From JAAZGD01 sp964383845 (GTDB lineage: Bacteria; Bacillota; Clostridia; Peptostreptococcales; Anaerovoracaceae), in the NCBI GenBank assembly GCA_964383845.1, contig CAYLIF010000014.1, positions 1-40,975 on the forward strand: DNA of 40,975 nucleotides, given 5' to 3'. Each line of letters opens with the position of its first letter. Positions within the stretch are counted from its first letter, which is position 1. Position numbers and translations under genes: made by a program. The notes under the pieces are model-generated. The model saw only the letters and a list, made by a program, of their open reading frames with translations, was not told the DNA's origin and ran no database searches. This document shows positions 24,342 through 32,026 of the stretch, piece after piece.

Positions 24342-25351
24342 TAGTCATCCTCCCATTGCTGTGTATGCTCTTCTTCATAGCGACCATAAGCATTGACAAT
24401 TTTTCTCACTAATTCATGACGGACAACATCCGCATCTGATAAAAAACAAAATTTAATATCAGGTATGGATTTTAAAACATTGTATGCTTCTACTAAGCCT
24501 GATTGCTTGCCTCTTGGCAAATCAATTTGTGTAATGTCACCTGTTATAACCATTTTACTACCAAAACCCATTCTGGTTAAGAACATCTTCATTTGTTCCT
24601 TGGTGCTGTTTTGTGCTTCGTCAAGGATAATAAAAGCGTTGTCTAAGGTTCTTCCTCTCATATATGCAAGAGGCACAACCTCTATGGTTTCTTTTTCCTT
24701 TAACCTTAATGCAGTTTCTTTTCCAATCATATCATAAAGAGCATCGTATAAAGGTCTAAGATAAGGGTCTACTTTTTCTTGCAGATCTCCAGGTAAAAAC
24801 CCTAACCGTTCCCCAGCCTCAACAGCAGGTCTAGCTAATATTATTTTTTGAACTTCTTTGTTTTTGTAAGCATTTATTGCCAATGCCACAGCCAAATAGG
24901 TTTTCCCTGTTCCGGCGGGCCCGATTCCAAAAGTAATATCAGACTCTCGAATAGCTTTTGCATAAGACTTTTGCCCAATAGTTTTTGGTTTTATGGGCTT
25001 ACCCATATGTGTAAAACAAAGAACTTCTCTATTCTTCATACCTTCCCTATATGACAGTCCTTGTTTGCTTAGGGAGATGATATAGCTGATTTTTTGCTGA
25101 TCTAGTTTTTCTCCATCATTTATAAGGTTAATAAAGTCTTCAAGAACTCCTTTTGCCTTATTTGCATCTTTGCCTTTTATTAGTATTTCATTATCTCGTT
25201 GAATAACATCAACTTTATAATCATTTTTTAATAGATTCATATTTTGGTCAAGACTTCCAAATAATTCCATGTGGTTGAAGCCTTCTTCCAAAGTAATTTT
25301 TACTTCCTCTTGGCTTAATAGGTTCTGTATGTTCAAATAATCCTCCTTCAT
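24341..25351 (-). CDS. phoH: PhoH-like ATPase
   Basis: A 336-residue cytoplasmic ATPase of the PhoH/YbeZ type, encoded next to ybeY as in most bacteria and probably acting in RNA metabolism. Walker A GPAGTGKTYLA (about 140), 'RPAVEAGERLGFLPGDLQEKVDPYLRPLYDAL' and Walker B 'AFIILDEAQNST' are typical. Start is uncertain: ATG 25349-25351 has AAAGG 6 nt upstream, but AAGGAGG lies inside the frame and points to TTG at 25334-25336 (five codons later). Despite the name it is not itself evidence of phosphate control here; no Pho box is seen. Confidence 0.93.
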   Translation of the reverse strand: MKEDYLNIQNLLSQEEVKITLEEGFNHMELFGSLDQNMNLLKNDYKVDVIQRDNEILIKGKDANKAKGVLEDFINLINDGEKLDQQKISYIISLSKQGLSYREGMKNREVLCFTHMGKPIKPKTIGQKSYAKAIRESDITFGIGPAGTGKTYLAVALAINAYKNKEVQKIILARPAVEAGERLGFLPGDLQEKVDPYLRPLYDALYDMIGKETALRLKEKETIEVVPLAYMRGRTLDNAFIILDEAQNSTKEQMKMFLTRMGFGSKMVITGDITQIDLPRGKQSGLVEAYNVLKSIPDIKFCFLSDADVVRHELVRKIVNAYGRYEEEHTQQWEDD

Positions 25352-25363
25352 TAAATACCTTTA

Positions 25364-26752
25364 TTATTTTATAGGCTCTAAATGGGCCTGGAAATGTCTT
25401 AAAATTGGGGGTTCCCATACTATCTTGTAACCCTTTTTAAAAGAGTGAGAGCGAACTTTAATGGCAATAAGTGCCTCTACAATAACATCCAAATGGGCTT
25501 GTGTGTATACTCTTCTTGGTATTGCCAACCTAGTAAACTCAAACTCAGCTTGAAGTTGGTCGCCAGTATCAGGATCGTTACCCAACATATATGATCCAAT
25601 ATCACAGCCTCGAATCCCGGCTTCCTTATAAAGTTCTAAGGCTAAAACTTGGCCGGGAAATTCACTGTATGGAATATCAGGGAACATTGTTTTTGCATCT
25701 AAGAATACTCCATGACCACCTACAGGTGATTGATAAGAAATACCTGCTTCGTCTAATTTTCCTGCTAAGTATTCCATTTGTCCAATTCTATACTTAAGAT
25801 AATCTTCCTCTATACCTTCATAAAGTCCTATGGCCAAGGCCTCCATGTCTCTTCCAGCCAGACCTCCGTATGTGAAAAACCCTTCGTAAGAAATACAATT
25901 TGCCTTAATATTGAGGATAATAGGATCATTTTCATCCTTGACTCCAATCAATCCTCCCATGTTCACAATACCATCTTTTTTAGCGCTCATGGTAAAGTAG
26001 TCCCCATAAGAAAACATCTCACTTATTATATCTTTAATGGATGCATCTTTATACTTGGGATCATCTCTTTTTATAAAAAAAGCATTCTCTGCAAAACGGG
26101 CACCATCAATGCAGAGAGGTATGTTGTGTTTCTTGCATATTTTTGAAGTCTCCTTCATGTTGACCATTGAAACGGGTTGCCCACCAGCAGAATTGTTGGT
26201 AACTGTCATAACAACAAGGCCAATATTTTCTGGACTTTTTTCGGAAATAAGTTGTTCTAATCTTGCAATATCCATGTTCCCCTTGAAAGGAACTCTCTTG
26301 CTGGGATCTTTAGCCTCAGCTACAACACAATCTAATGCCCTTGCTCCAGCAAGCTCTACGTGAGCTCTTGTTGTATCAAAGAACATGTTGGATATAGCAA
26401 ACATGCCTTTTTTCAAAAAAAGAGGGAAAAGAACTTTTTCAGCCGCCCTACCTTGGTGTACCGGTTGTATAAAGCCAAATTTGAAAATATCTTTGGCTGC
26501 ATTGAGAAGTTTGTAATAAGAGGAAGCTCCTGCATAGGATTCATCACCATTCATAATCCCAGCCCACTGAGCCACGCTCATTGCATTGGTACCTGAATCA
26601 GTTAATAAATCTATATAACAATCTTCTCCAGCTAGATAAAAAACATTGTAGTTAGCCTCTTTTATCTTTATAAGCCTCTCCTCAGGAGTTAAAATCTTTA
26701 GGGGTTCTACAGATTTAATGCGAAATGGCTCAGCTACATATTTCACCGTCAT
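25364..26752 (-). CDS. tnaA: Tryptophanase-type beta-eliminating lyase
   Basis: A 462-residue PLP enzyme of the tryptophanase/tyrosine phenol-lyase family (Trp to indole, pyruvate and ammonia). PLP lysine K259 in SAKKDGIVNMGG; 'DLLTDSGTNAMS' near 48-59; 'HQGRAAEK' near 99. Two discriminating sites favour tryptophanase: D126 in FFDTT (TPL has Thr), and GCDIGSY where TPL carries the phenol-binding Arg. The His in ILRHFQAHL near the C-terminus, needed in tryptophanases, is present. Start ATG 26750-26752 has GGAGGG 7 nt upstream, better than the ATG five codons earlier. It follows ridA by 44 nt and precedes phoH by 12. I see no tnaC-like leader peptide. Other aromatic substrates are possible. Confidence 0.82.
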   Translation of the reverse strand: MTVKYVAEPFRIKSVEPLKILTPEERLIKIKEANYNVFYLAGEDCYIDLLTDSGTNAMSVAQWAGIMNGDESYAGASSYYKLLNAAKDIFKFGFIQPVHQGRAAEKVLFPLFLKKGMFAISNMFFDTTRAHVELAGARALDCVVAEAKDPSKRVPFKGNMDIARLEQLISEKSPENIGLVVMTVTNNSAGGQPVSMVNMKETSKICKKHNIPLCIDGARFAENAFFIKRDDPKYKDASIKDIISEMFSYGDYFTMSAKKDGIVNMGGLIGVKDENDPIILNIKANCISYEGFFTYGGLAGRDMEALAIGLYEGIEEDYLKYRIGQMEYLAGKLDEAGISYQSPVGGHGVFLDAKTMFPDIPYSEFPGQVLALELYKEAGIRGCDIGSYMLGNDPDTGDQLQAEFEFTRLAIPRRVYTQAHLDVIVEALIAIKVRSHSFKKGYKIVWEPPILRHFQAHLEPIK

Positions 26753-26796
26753 TCTTATGCCCTCCATGATTTTTGTAGGAAATGATGATTTTACAA

Positions 26797-27177
26797 CTAT
26801 TTAATGGCGATTGCTTCAATCTCTACTAAAGCATCTTTTGGTAAACGTGCAACCTCTACTGCTGATCTGGAAGGGTATTTTCCCTCAGTAAAGAATCCTC
26901 CATAGACTTCATTCATTGCTGCAAAGTTATTCATATCGCTTAAAAACACAGTTAATTTCATGGCATTATCCATGGTTGTTCCTGCGGCCTCAAGAATAGC
27001 TTTTACGTTTATAAGAGATTGCTTGGTTTGTTCTTTGATTCCGCCTGGGACAAACTCACCTGTTGCAGGATCTAAAGGAAGTTGGCCAGATGTGAAAATG
27101 AAATTATTAGCTTCAGTTGCTTGGGAATAAGGGCCTATAGCTTGTGGTGCATCCTTTGTAGACAATATCTTTTTCAT
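26797..27177 (-). CDS. ridA: RidA-family 2-iminobutanoate/2-iminopropanoate deaminase
   Basis: A 126-residue trimeric enzyme of the YjgF/YER057c/UK114 family that hydrolyses reactive enamine/imine intermediates such as 2-aminoacrylate. Signatures: QAIGPYSQATEANNFIFTSGQ, 'KQSLINVKAILEAAG', the catalytic Arg in YPSRSAVEV (about 104) and C-terminal 'ALVEIEAIAI'. Start ATG 27175-27177 with GAGGAG 8 nt upstream; the frame extends nine codons further but without a ribosome binding site. It directly precedes the tryptophanase gene, whose reaction releases 2-aminoacrylate, so the pairing is functional sense. Confidence 0.93.
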   Translation of the reverse strand: MKKILSTKDAPQAIGPYSQATEANNFIFTSGQLPLDPATGEFVPGGIKEQTKQSLINVKAILEAAGTTMDNAMKLTVFLSDMNNFAAMNEVYGGFFTEGKYPSRSAVEVARLPKDALVEIEAIAIK

Positions 27178-27500
27178 AATTATACTCCTCACGAAAAATC
27201 CCATTGAAATAATTCACTTTTTATTAGTCACTTTCTTGGCTAATAGCGTACCACAAATACCACTTAATTACAATAAAATAGGTGCTATAAAGCTTGGTTC
27301 TAATCGTTCTCAATTATTACCTTCCTGTCGACATCTTCCCTCAATTTAGTACTATAAAGCCAAAAAAGAGGCCTTAGATTTCCATCAAGATCCTCTCATA
27401 TCATTATTTGTTTTCGTCTCTTACCCTTTATTTTTTTAAGCTTTTACTCTTGTTCTTTTAATTGCTTTATGGTAATATGATTTCTTGTAGGAATAAGTAA
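27178..27500. other. Intergenic region between ridA and tRNA-Arg
   Basis: No coding region is seen. On the minus strand AGAGG (27392-27396) and CCTCT (27367-27371), with inner CTT/AAG pairing, make an imperfect hairpin followed by TTTTTT (27362-27367): a probable terminator or attenuator about 190 nt upstream of ridA with no gene obviously ending there. CTATAAAGC occurs twice on the plus strand (27285-27293 and 27352-27360). The right edge carries the tRNA promoter. A GTGGTACGC stretch on the minus strand faintly recalls a T-box tail but lacks the consensus. Confidence 0.4.
27450..27478 (+). promoter_or_regulatory. Promoter of tRNA-Arg
   Basis: TTGTTC (27450-27455), a 17-nt spacer and TAATAT (27473-27478), ending 22 nt before the mature tRNA 5' end. 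Both hexamers resemble sigma-A consensus. Confidence 0.6.
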
Positions 27501-27576
27501 GGGGCACTAGCTCAATGGATAGAGTCGCAGACTTCGAATCTGTCGGTTGGGGGTTCGAATCCCTCGTGCCTCACCA
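27501..27576 (+). tRNA. tRNA-Arg (anticodon UCG)
   Basis: A complete 76-nt cloverleaf including encoded CCA. Acceptor GGGGCAC pairs with GTGCCTC (one G-U), D stem GCTC/GAGT, anticodon stem GCAGA/TCTGT around loop CTTCGAA (anticodon TCG, reading CGN), variable CGGTT, T stem GGGGG/CCCTC with loop TTCGAAT, discriminator A. It is a single tRNA gene on the plus strand, with its own promoter and terminator, inserted between minus-strand genes. Confidence 0.95.
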
Positions 27577-27625
27577 CATTAAATCTCCTGTAATTTCAAC
27601 CTTTCAAGAGATTTTTTATTTCCAA

Positions 27626-27656
27626 CAAAAAAGGAGCCTTTGGGCTCCGATTTTTT
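27626..27656. terminator. Bidirectional terminator
   Basis: GGAGCC (27633-27638), loop TTTG, GGCTCC (27643-27648), flanked by A6-7 on the left and GATTTTTT on the right. It serves the plus-strand tRNA-Arg and, read on the minus strand, the small TM1266-like gene whose stop is at 27655. A weaker hairpin AAATCTC/GAGATTT (27581-27614) followed by TTTATTT precedes it on the plus strand. Confidence 0.85.
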
Positions 27657-27900
27657 AAATCTCTATCATTTTGGCAGTAACGCCTTCAATTTTTTCCATC
27701 TCACTTAGCATATCTTTGATTTCACTTTCTTCTCCAAATAATTGAAGAATAAGAATTCCGTCCATGGAACATTGATCTTCGTTTACCTCATGAAAACCTA
27801 CTCTGGTTTTGATATTGCAACCGAATTTTGTAAGGATTTCTTGAACATGTACCGCATTTGCAGTTCTACCATTGACTTTAATAGCCATCATCTTACCCAT
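27655..27900 (-). CDS. Small ACT-like protein of the TM1266 (hydrogenase-associated) type
   Basis: An 81-residue ferredoxin-fold (beta-alpha-beta) protein. The pattern 'ILTKFGCNIKTRVGFHEV' (about 21-38), a Cys-containing turn 'EDQCSMDG' and 'ILILQLFG ... MLSEMEKIEGVTAKMI' fits the small ACT/NikR-C-like family typified by TM1266, often annotated as iron-only hydrogenase system regulator because its genes cluster with hydEFG. It has no DNA-binding domain. I place the start at ATG 27898-27900, which has AGAGAGG about 9 nt upstream; the earlier in-frame ATGs have no ribosome binding site. It is followed by a strong terminator. The family call is from pattern and moderately sure; an unrelated ACT-like protein is the alternative. 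Confidence 0.55.
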   Translation of the reverse strand: MGKMMAIKVNGRTANAVHVQEILTKFGCNIKTRVGFHEVNEDQCSMDGILILQLFGEESEIKDMLSEMEKIEGVTAKMIEI

Positions 27901-27981
27901 ATAAACAAACCTCTCTTTCATATCATTCATGCAATAGATTATTCATTATAAGTCTATCATTTGTATGGTTTAATAGATAGC

Positions 27982-28257
27982 TTATTTGCCATTAGTTACA
28001 GTACAATAATAAAGATTTTCCAGATTGTACTCTTTGAATAGTTCGCAAGTTTTGCATATACATCCATGTTCTTCTTCGATACAATTACTTTTCTCATAAG
28101 CGCAGAACATGGTTTCAGCATGGATTTTATCCATGTCCCCTAGCAGCAATATTGTGTTGCCTGGCATTGCCTTTAGTTTGCAAGCAGTGCTATAACTAGG
28201 GCATTTCCTACATTGACACTTTAAAAGGTTTTTATGAGTTTTGGGAACGGTTGACAT
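27982..28257 (-). CDS. DUF2769-like cysteine-rich small protein
   Basis: A 91-residue soluble protein with nine cysteines: CQCRKC (about 14-19), a Cys near 26, FCAYEKSNC (about 52-59) and GCICKTC (about 65-71), plus one near the C-terminus (YYCTVT). The spacing and the 'VPKTHKNLLKCQCRKCPSY' and 'GCICKTCELFKEYNLENLYYC' stretches match the DUF2769 family of anaerobes. It probably binds metal (zinc or iron-sulfur). AAGGAGGTG precedes the ATG. It lies 81 nt upstream of the TM1266-like gene on the same strand and may share its transcript. Function unknown. Confidence 0.65.
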   Translation of the reverse strand: MSTVPKTHKNLLKCQCRKCPSYSTACKLKAMPGNTILLLGDMDKIHAETMFCAYEKSNCIEEEHGCICKTCELFKEYNLENLYYCTVTNGK

Positions 28258-28334
28258 AATAACACCTCCTTAAATCATGCATGTGAATTATTTGAAATTT
28301 AATATATTAAATTAGCCGGCAGATAGGTGAACTT

Positions 28335-30059
28335 CTATACTACGTAATTCACAAACAACTCGACTAATTGAGGGTCAAACTGAGTACCTGAAAACCTTTT
28401 CATTTCTTCTATTGCCTCATTTGTAGAACGAGCTTTTTTATAAGAGCGGTCATGAGTCATGGCATCATATGCGTCAACAACCGAAAGTATTCTACTGGAT
28501 AAAGGAATCTGATTTCCTGCTAAACCTCGTGGATATCCAGAGCCATCCCACCATTCATGATGGGATAGAATGAATTCCGCAACGTGAGATAATCCAGGGG
28601 AAGAATTGGCAATACGATAGCCCGTTTCAGGATGTTTACGAATTTCCATCCATTCTTCATCAGTCAAAGGTTCTTTCTTTGTCAGTATTTTTTGATCAAT
28701 ACTTATTTTACCAATGTCGTGTACTGTAGCGAACAATTCAAGGGCAACAAGGGCTTCTTTTGACATATTCATTAGTTGTCCAAGCTGTATTGATTGTTGT
28801 GCCAGCCTTTCAGCATGTTGCTCTGTTTCATAGCTTTTTTCATACATTGTGCTTTTGATGGAAATTAACAAGGAACTATGAAAACTCTTATAATCTAACA
28901 TTTTTTGCTGATACATATACTCTTCTGCAAAATTTACATAATCTGAAAGAGGAAGCCCTGATTCTACTTTTGTTGCTTGGCCAAGAGAAATACTTGTAAA
29001 ATGTATATCGTTATCTAAGGCTTCCGAATGGGCCTCACAGTTTTTTCTGATAGAGTTTATGACTTGATTAGCCCCAATGCTATCAGTGTTAGGTAATATT
29101 ATAGAGAATTCATCCCCTCCTACCCTGCCAACAATATCGCAATCTCGTGTTGATTTCTTCAATATCTCTGCTATAGCAATGATTAGTCGATCACCTTCAT
29201 CATGGCCAAAAGAGTCGTTTATTAGCTTTAATCCATTTATATCACCCTCAATTACGCTTATAGGCAAATTCTTTTCTTGATCTAGAAATTCCAAGGCCTG
29301 TTGAATATATGCTCTGTTATAAAGACCAGTTAATACATCATGATGATTTAGGTAAATTATTTCTTTTTCTCGTCGTATTCTTTCTGTAACATCTCGCCTA
29401 ATACCTACTAAGCCAATGACTTCACTCTTTTCATCATAGTATGGAGTTTTTAGAGTTTCAAATACGCCCTCTGTACCATCAACCCTTATATATATTTCTT
29501 CAAAGACTTGGGGTTTAAGGGAAAGAATAACTTTTCTATCCATTTTTATATATTTATCCGCAAGATCTTTTGAGAAAAATTCATAATCATTTTTTCCTTT
29601 TAAATCTTCTGCTTTAATCCCTACATGTTCCAAAAAAGCATTGTTGCCTCCTTGATAAATAGAGTCTTTGTTTTTATAAAAAAGCAAATCGGTGATTGAG
29701 TCAAAAAGAGTTCTTAACAAGGATTCATTTTTTTGAGCCTCCTGTGCGGTTTTTTCTACTTTCCTCATTGCAAAATAAACCAAAGAAAAAATTAGAATTC
29801 CTGTAAGCGCTACATAGATCAAACCTTTTATAATGCTGAAATTTACAAACTTATCCATATCAGGCAAAATGGTATAAGCAATATAATCCGATATTATAAT
29901 CCATAGGCCACCAACAATTAAATATATAACTGTTATGGAAATTGCCTTCTTACGAACTCCATGAATATTTTTTTTATCTATCTTTGTTTTGTCCCTTGCA
30001 TTATCTTGGTGCATTGATTCACCTTTTCCCTTCAGTGGGTCTTTGATCCCTTGAATCAT
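28335..30059 (-). CDS. PAS-GGDEF-HD-GYP membrane protein (c-di-GMP turnover)
   Basis: A 574-residue signalling protein. Two membrane helices (about 40-66 and 75-97) of the 'YLIVGGLWIIISDY' type found in many PAS sensors; a PAS domain (about 112-226); a GGDEF domain (about 238-390) with intact GGDEF (314-318) and upstream I-site RDCD (305-308), so it may make c-di-GMP and be product-inhibited; and an HD-GYP domain (about 400-574) with HDIGK and HHEWWDGSGYP, so it may also degrade it. Two starts are possible: ATG 30057-30059 (AAGG only 4 nt away) or ATG 30012-30014 (AAAGGTGA upstream, better placed). It is divergently transcribed from the lysR gene. Confidence 0.88.
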   Translation of the reverse strand: MIQGIKDPLKGKGESMHQDNARDKTKIDKKNIHGVRKKAISITVIYLIVGGLWIIISDYIAYTILPDMDKFVNFSIIKGLIYVALTGILIFSLVYFAMRKVEKTAQEAQKNESLLRTLFDSITDLLFYKNKDSIYQGGNNAFLEHVGIKAEDLKGKNDYEFFSKDLADKYIKMDRKVILSLKPQVFEEIYIRVDGTEGVFETLKTPYYDEKSEVIGLVGIRRDVTERIRREKEIIYLNHHDVLTGLYNRAYIQQALEFLDQEKNLPISVIEGDINGLKLINDSFGHDEGDRLIIAIAEILKKSTRDCDIVGRVGGDEFSIILPNTDSIGANQVINSIRKNCEAHSEALDNDIHFTSISLGQATKVESGLPLSDYVNFAEEYMYQQKMLDYKSFHSSLLISIKSTMYEKSYETEQHAERLAQQSIQLGQLMNMSKEALVALELFATVHDIGKISIDQKILTKKEPLTDEEWMEIRKHPETGYRIANSSPGLSHVAEFILSHHEWWDGSGYPRGLAGNQIPLSSRILSVVDAYDAMTHDRSYKKARSTNEAIEEMKRFSGTQFDPQLVELFVNYVV

Positions 30060-30130
30060 TATACCTTTTTTATGCTCAAATATTCAGAATTTTACGGAAT
30101 TTATAAGCTTATAATAATAGCATTTATGAA

Positions 30131-30159
30131 TTGCAGTAATTTATTGACAATGGTAGAAT
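30131..30159 (+). promoter_or_regulatory. Candidate promoter of the lysR-type gene
   Basis: TTGCAG (30131-30136), 17-nt spacer, TAGAAT (30154-30159), 54 nt before the ATG of the LysR regulator. A consensus TTGACA at 30144-30149 lies within the spacer and has no good -10 partner. The 154-nt divergent gap also holds the promoter of the GGDEF/HD-GYP gene, which I could not define. Confidence 0.45.
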
Positions 30160-30213
30160 GTAATCAGTAGCTAATTAAGTCCTCTTTTTTACAATCGTTA
30201 ACAGGAGAATTCT

Positions 30214-31179
30214 ATGAATCTACAGCATATACGGTATGCATTGGAAGTAAACCGAACCGGTTCTATAACTCAAGCAGCAGAAAACCTCTATATGAACCAA
30301 CCTAATTTAAGTAAAGCCATACGAGAGTTTGAAGAAGAACTGGGCTACAAGATTTTTAATCGTACCAGCAAAGGCATGACCACAACCCAAAAAGGAGAAA
30401 TTTTCCTTCTTCGGGGAAAGAAAATTCTTTCAGATATCAGAGAATTAGAAGACCTCTTCCGATTGGAGGAATCACCTTCTGGTATCTCCGTGGTAGTCTC
30501 AAGGTATTTTCCTTTTTCTAACATTTTAAATGATATTTTAAATGCTCCTGAAACTAACTCCAGATCTTCTTGGCATATAATTGAGATGGACGATGACAAT
30601 ATAATCCAACAAATAGCAGAAGGTCTTAACAGATTAGGGATTATTCGCTATCCTAATATGTATGATCTCTATGTAAGGCAATACTTAAAGGGTAAAGGCA
30701 TAGAAAGTAAGCTTTTAGCTCAGAATCCTAGAAGTGTGGTTTTCTCAAATAAAAGTTCTCTCTCTAATATTTCATCTCTTTCAAAAGAAATCATGGATAG
30801 TTATGAAGAACTCCAACTTTATATAAAGCCGTCTCGACATTTACCAGAAGATTCCAATCTAGGTGAAGCCTCAGTTAATGAGGCAAGCACTAAAAAAGCA
30901 AATTTTTTGTTCAGTGATATTGCAAGTGCCTTAGAAGTTTTAGTAATTAACCCAAATATCTATATGGTTATACCCTCCCCCCTTCCTGAAAACACTCTGA
31001 AACGATATAATCTTTCTCAAACTGTTCATTGGGACGAGTCTACAATATATAACAATCGTTTAATTTACAGTCATTCTCATAATTTTTCCGCTGAGGAAAA
31101 GTTGTTTATAGGATTACTTTTGAACAGATTGTGTGAATGGAATGAAGCCTTAGTATATGAGAATCTAGCTATAGAATAG
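30214..31179 (+). CDS. LysR-family transcriptional regulator
   Basis: A 321-residue regulator. The N-terminal winged helix is typical (MNLQHIRYALEVNRTGSITQAAENLYMNQPNLSK split over residues 1-34; then 'FEEELGYKIFNRTSKGMTTTQKG'), followed by the linker helix (about 60-88) and an effector-binding domain that diverges enough that no ligand can be proposed. ATG 30214 with AGGAG upstream. It lies between the divergent c-di-GMP gene and rex, and is closed by a long palindrome at 31232-31271. Either neighbour, or the hyd genes beyond rex, could be a target; nothing in the sequence decides. Confidence 0.85.
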   Translation: MNLQHIRYALEVNRTGSITQAAENLYMNQPNLSKAIREFEEELGYKIFNRTSKGMTTTQKGEIFLLRGKKILSDIRELEDLFRLEESPSGISVVVSRYFPFSNILNDILNAPETNSRSSWHIIEMDDDNIIQQIAEGLNRLGIIRYPNMYDLYVRQYLKGKGIESKLLAQNPRSVVFSNKSSLSNISSLSKEIMDSYEELQLYIKPSRHLPEDSNLGEASVNEASTKKANFLFSDIASALEVLVINPNIYMVIPSPLPENTLKRYNLSQTVHWDESTIYNNRLIYSHSHNFSAEEKLFIGLLLNRLCEWNEALVYENLAIE

Positions 31180-31231
31180 ATTTTGTCTTGTTTTCTATAT
31201 TAAACCGCTTATAAAACCTTACAATGTAGCT

Positions 31232-31271
31232 ATAATGCTATATCGATATTTATATATCGATATAGCATTAT
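31232..31271. terminator. Long AT-rich perfect palindrome between lysR and rex
   Basis: An 18-bp perfect stem (left arm 31232-31249, right arm 31254-31271, both containing ATATCGATAT and AGCATT/AATGCT) around a TTAT loop. It begins 53 nt after the lysR stop and is followed by TTATATTAC, a weak T tail. It may terminate lysR, but such length and AT content are also typical of a protein-binding or cruciform site. Confidence 0.5.
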
Positions 31272-31276
31272 TTATA

Positions 31277-31306
31277 TTACCAAAACATTGAAATAACAAG
31301 TATACT
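31277..31306 (+). promoter_or_regulatory. Candidate rex-hyd promoter
   Basis: TTACCA (31277-31282), 18-nt spacer, TATACT (31301-31306). The -10 is near consensus, the -35 weaker. Transcription would begin around 31313, inside the Rex operator that follows. Confidence 0.45.
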
Positions 31307-31311
31307 GAGTT

Positions 31312-31329
31312 TGGTTAAATAATTAACAA
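31312..31329 (+). promoter_or_regulatory. Rex operator
   Basis: TGGTTAA-ATAA-TTAACAA: an 18-bp dyad differing at one position from the clostridial Rex consensus TTGTTAANNNNTTAACAA. It lies just downstream of the -10 and 28 bp before the rex start, where Rex bound under low NADH/NAD+ would block transcription of rex and the hydCBA genes behind it. A 12-bp palindrome AATAACGTTATT (31328-31339) adjoins it. Confidence 0.75.
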
Positions 31330-31357
31330 TAACGTTATTTATGGAAAGGAGCTGGAT

Positions 31358-31987
31358 ATGAACAACAAACCATTAAATCGTCAAACTGTAGAACGCTTAG
31401 TTACATACTGCCGACTTCTTCGTTCTTTACCTGATGATGGTCCAGCCAATATTTCTGCTACTACCATTAGCGAGCATTTAGATCTAAATCAAGTTTTAGT
31501 AAGAAAGGATTTAGCAGAAATAAGCGGAAACGGAAAACCAAAAATTGGTTACTTAACCAAGGATCTTTTAGGGGAAATAGAAGAAGCCTTAGGCTACAAC
31601 AATACCAATAGTGCCCTACTTGTAGGTGCAGGAAATTTAGGCCGTGCCCTTCTATCTTACGGAGGTTTTGAAGAATGCGGTGTAACTATTGAATATGCCT
31701 TTGATGCTAATCCTGAAGTCTATGGAAAAATTTTTGGTGATGTTACAGTTCTTCCCTATGAAAAACTATCCAACATGCTAGAGCGAACTAAACTTCATAT
31801 TGGAATCATAACGGTAGGAGAAGAAAGCGCTCAAGAGGTTTGTGACTTGCTTACCGCTGGAGGTATAAAAGCTATTTGGAACTTTGCCCCAGTAAGACTT
31901 AATGTCCCTGAGAATGTGATGGTTCGAAATGAAAACATGGCGTTTTCTTTATCTCTATTGTCTCAACATCTTACAGCAATACTTTAA
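31358..31987 (+). CDS. rex: Redox-sensing transcriptional repressor Rex
   Basis: A 209-residue repressor that binds DNA when NADH/NAD+ is low and releases it when NADH is high. N-terminal winged helix (about 8-78, 'LDLNQVLVRKDLAEISGNGKPKIGY') and a C-terminal Rossmann domain with GAGNLGRALLSYGGF (about 91-105) and the domain-swap helix at the C-terminus. AAAGGAG precedes the ATG. A near-perfect Rex operator sits in its own promoter (autoregulation). Only 39 nt separate it from hydC, so the hydrogenase genes are probably in the same Rex-controlled transcript. Confidence 0.95.
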   Translation: MNNKPLNRQTVERLVTYCRLLRSLPDDGPANISATTISEHLDLNQVLVRKDLAEISGNGKPKIGYLTKDLLGEIEEALGYNNTNSALLVGAGNLGRALLSYGGFEECGVTIEYAFDANPEVYGKIFGDVTVLPYEKLSNMLERTKLHIGIITVGEESAQEVCDLLTAGGIKAIWNFAPVRLNVPENVMVRNENMAFSLSLLSQHLTAIL

Positions 31988-32026
31988 TATCTATCTCAAC
32001 AAATAATATGGAGGGAATCACTTATT

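Noticed and set aside
24341..25351. phoH as a phosphate-starvation gene linked to the phoP-phoR unit
   Set aside because: It lies in the conserved phoH-ybeY-era context with no Pho box; the name is historical.
25364..26752. Tyrosine phenol-lyase
   Set aside because: The position of the phenol-binding Arg is Ile (GCDIGSY), and Asp replaces Thr in FFDTT, both as in tryptophanases; DSGTNAMS alone resembles TPL.
27178..27300. T-box riboswitch upstream of ridA-tnaA
   Set aside because: Minus-strand GTGGTACGC only partly matches the T-box core (GGGTGGTACCGCG), and no terminator/antiterminator pair follows it before ridA.
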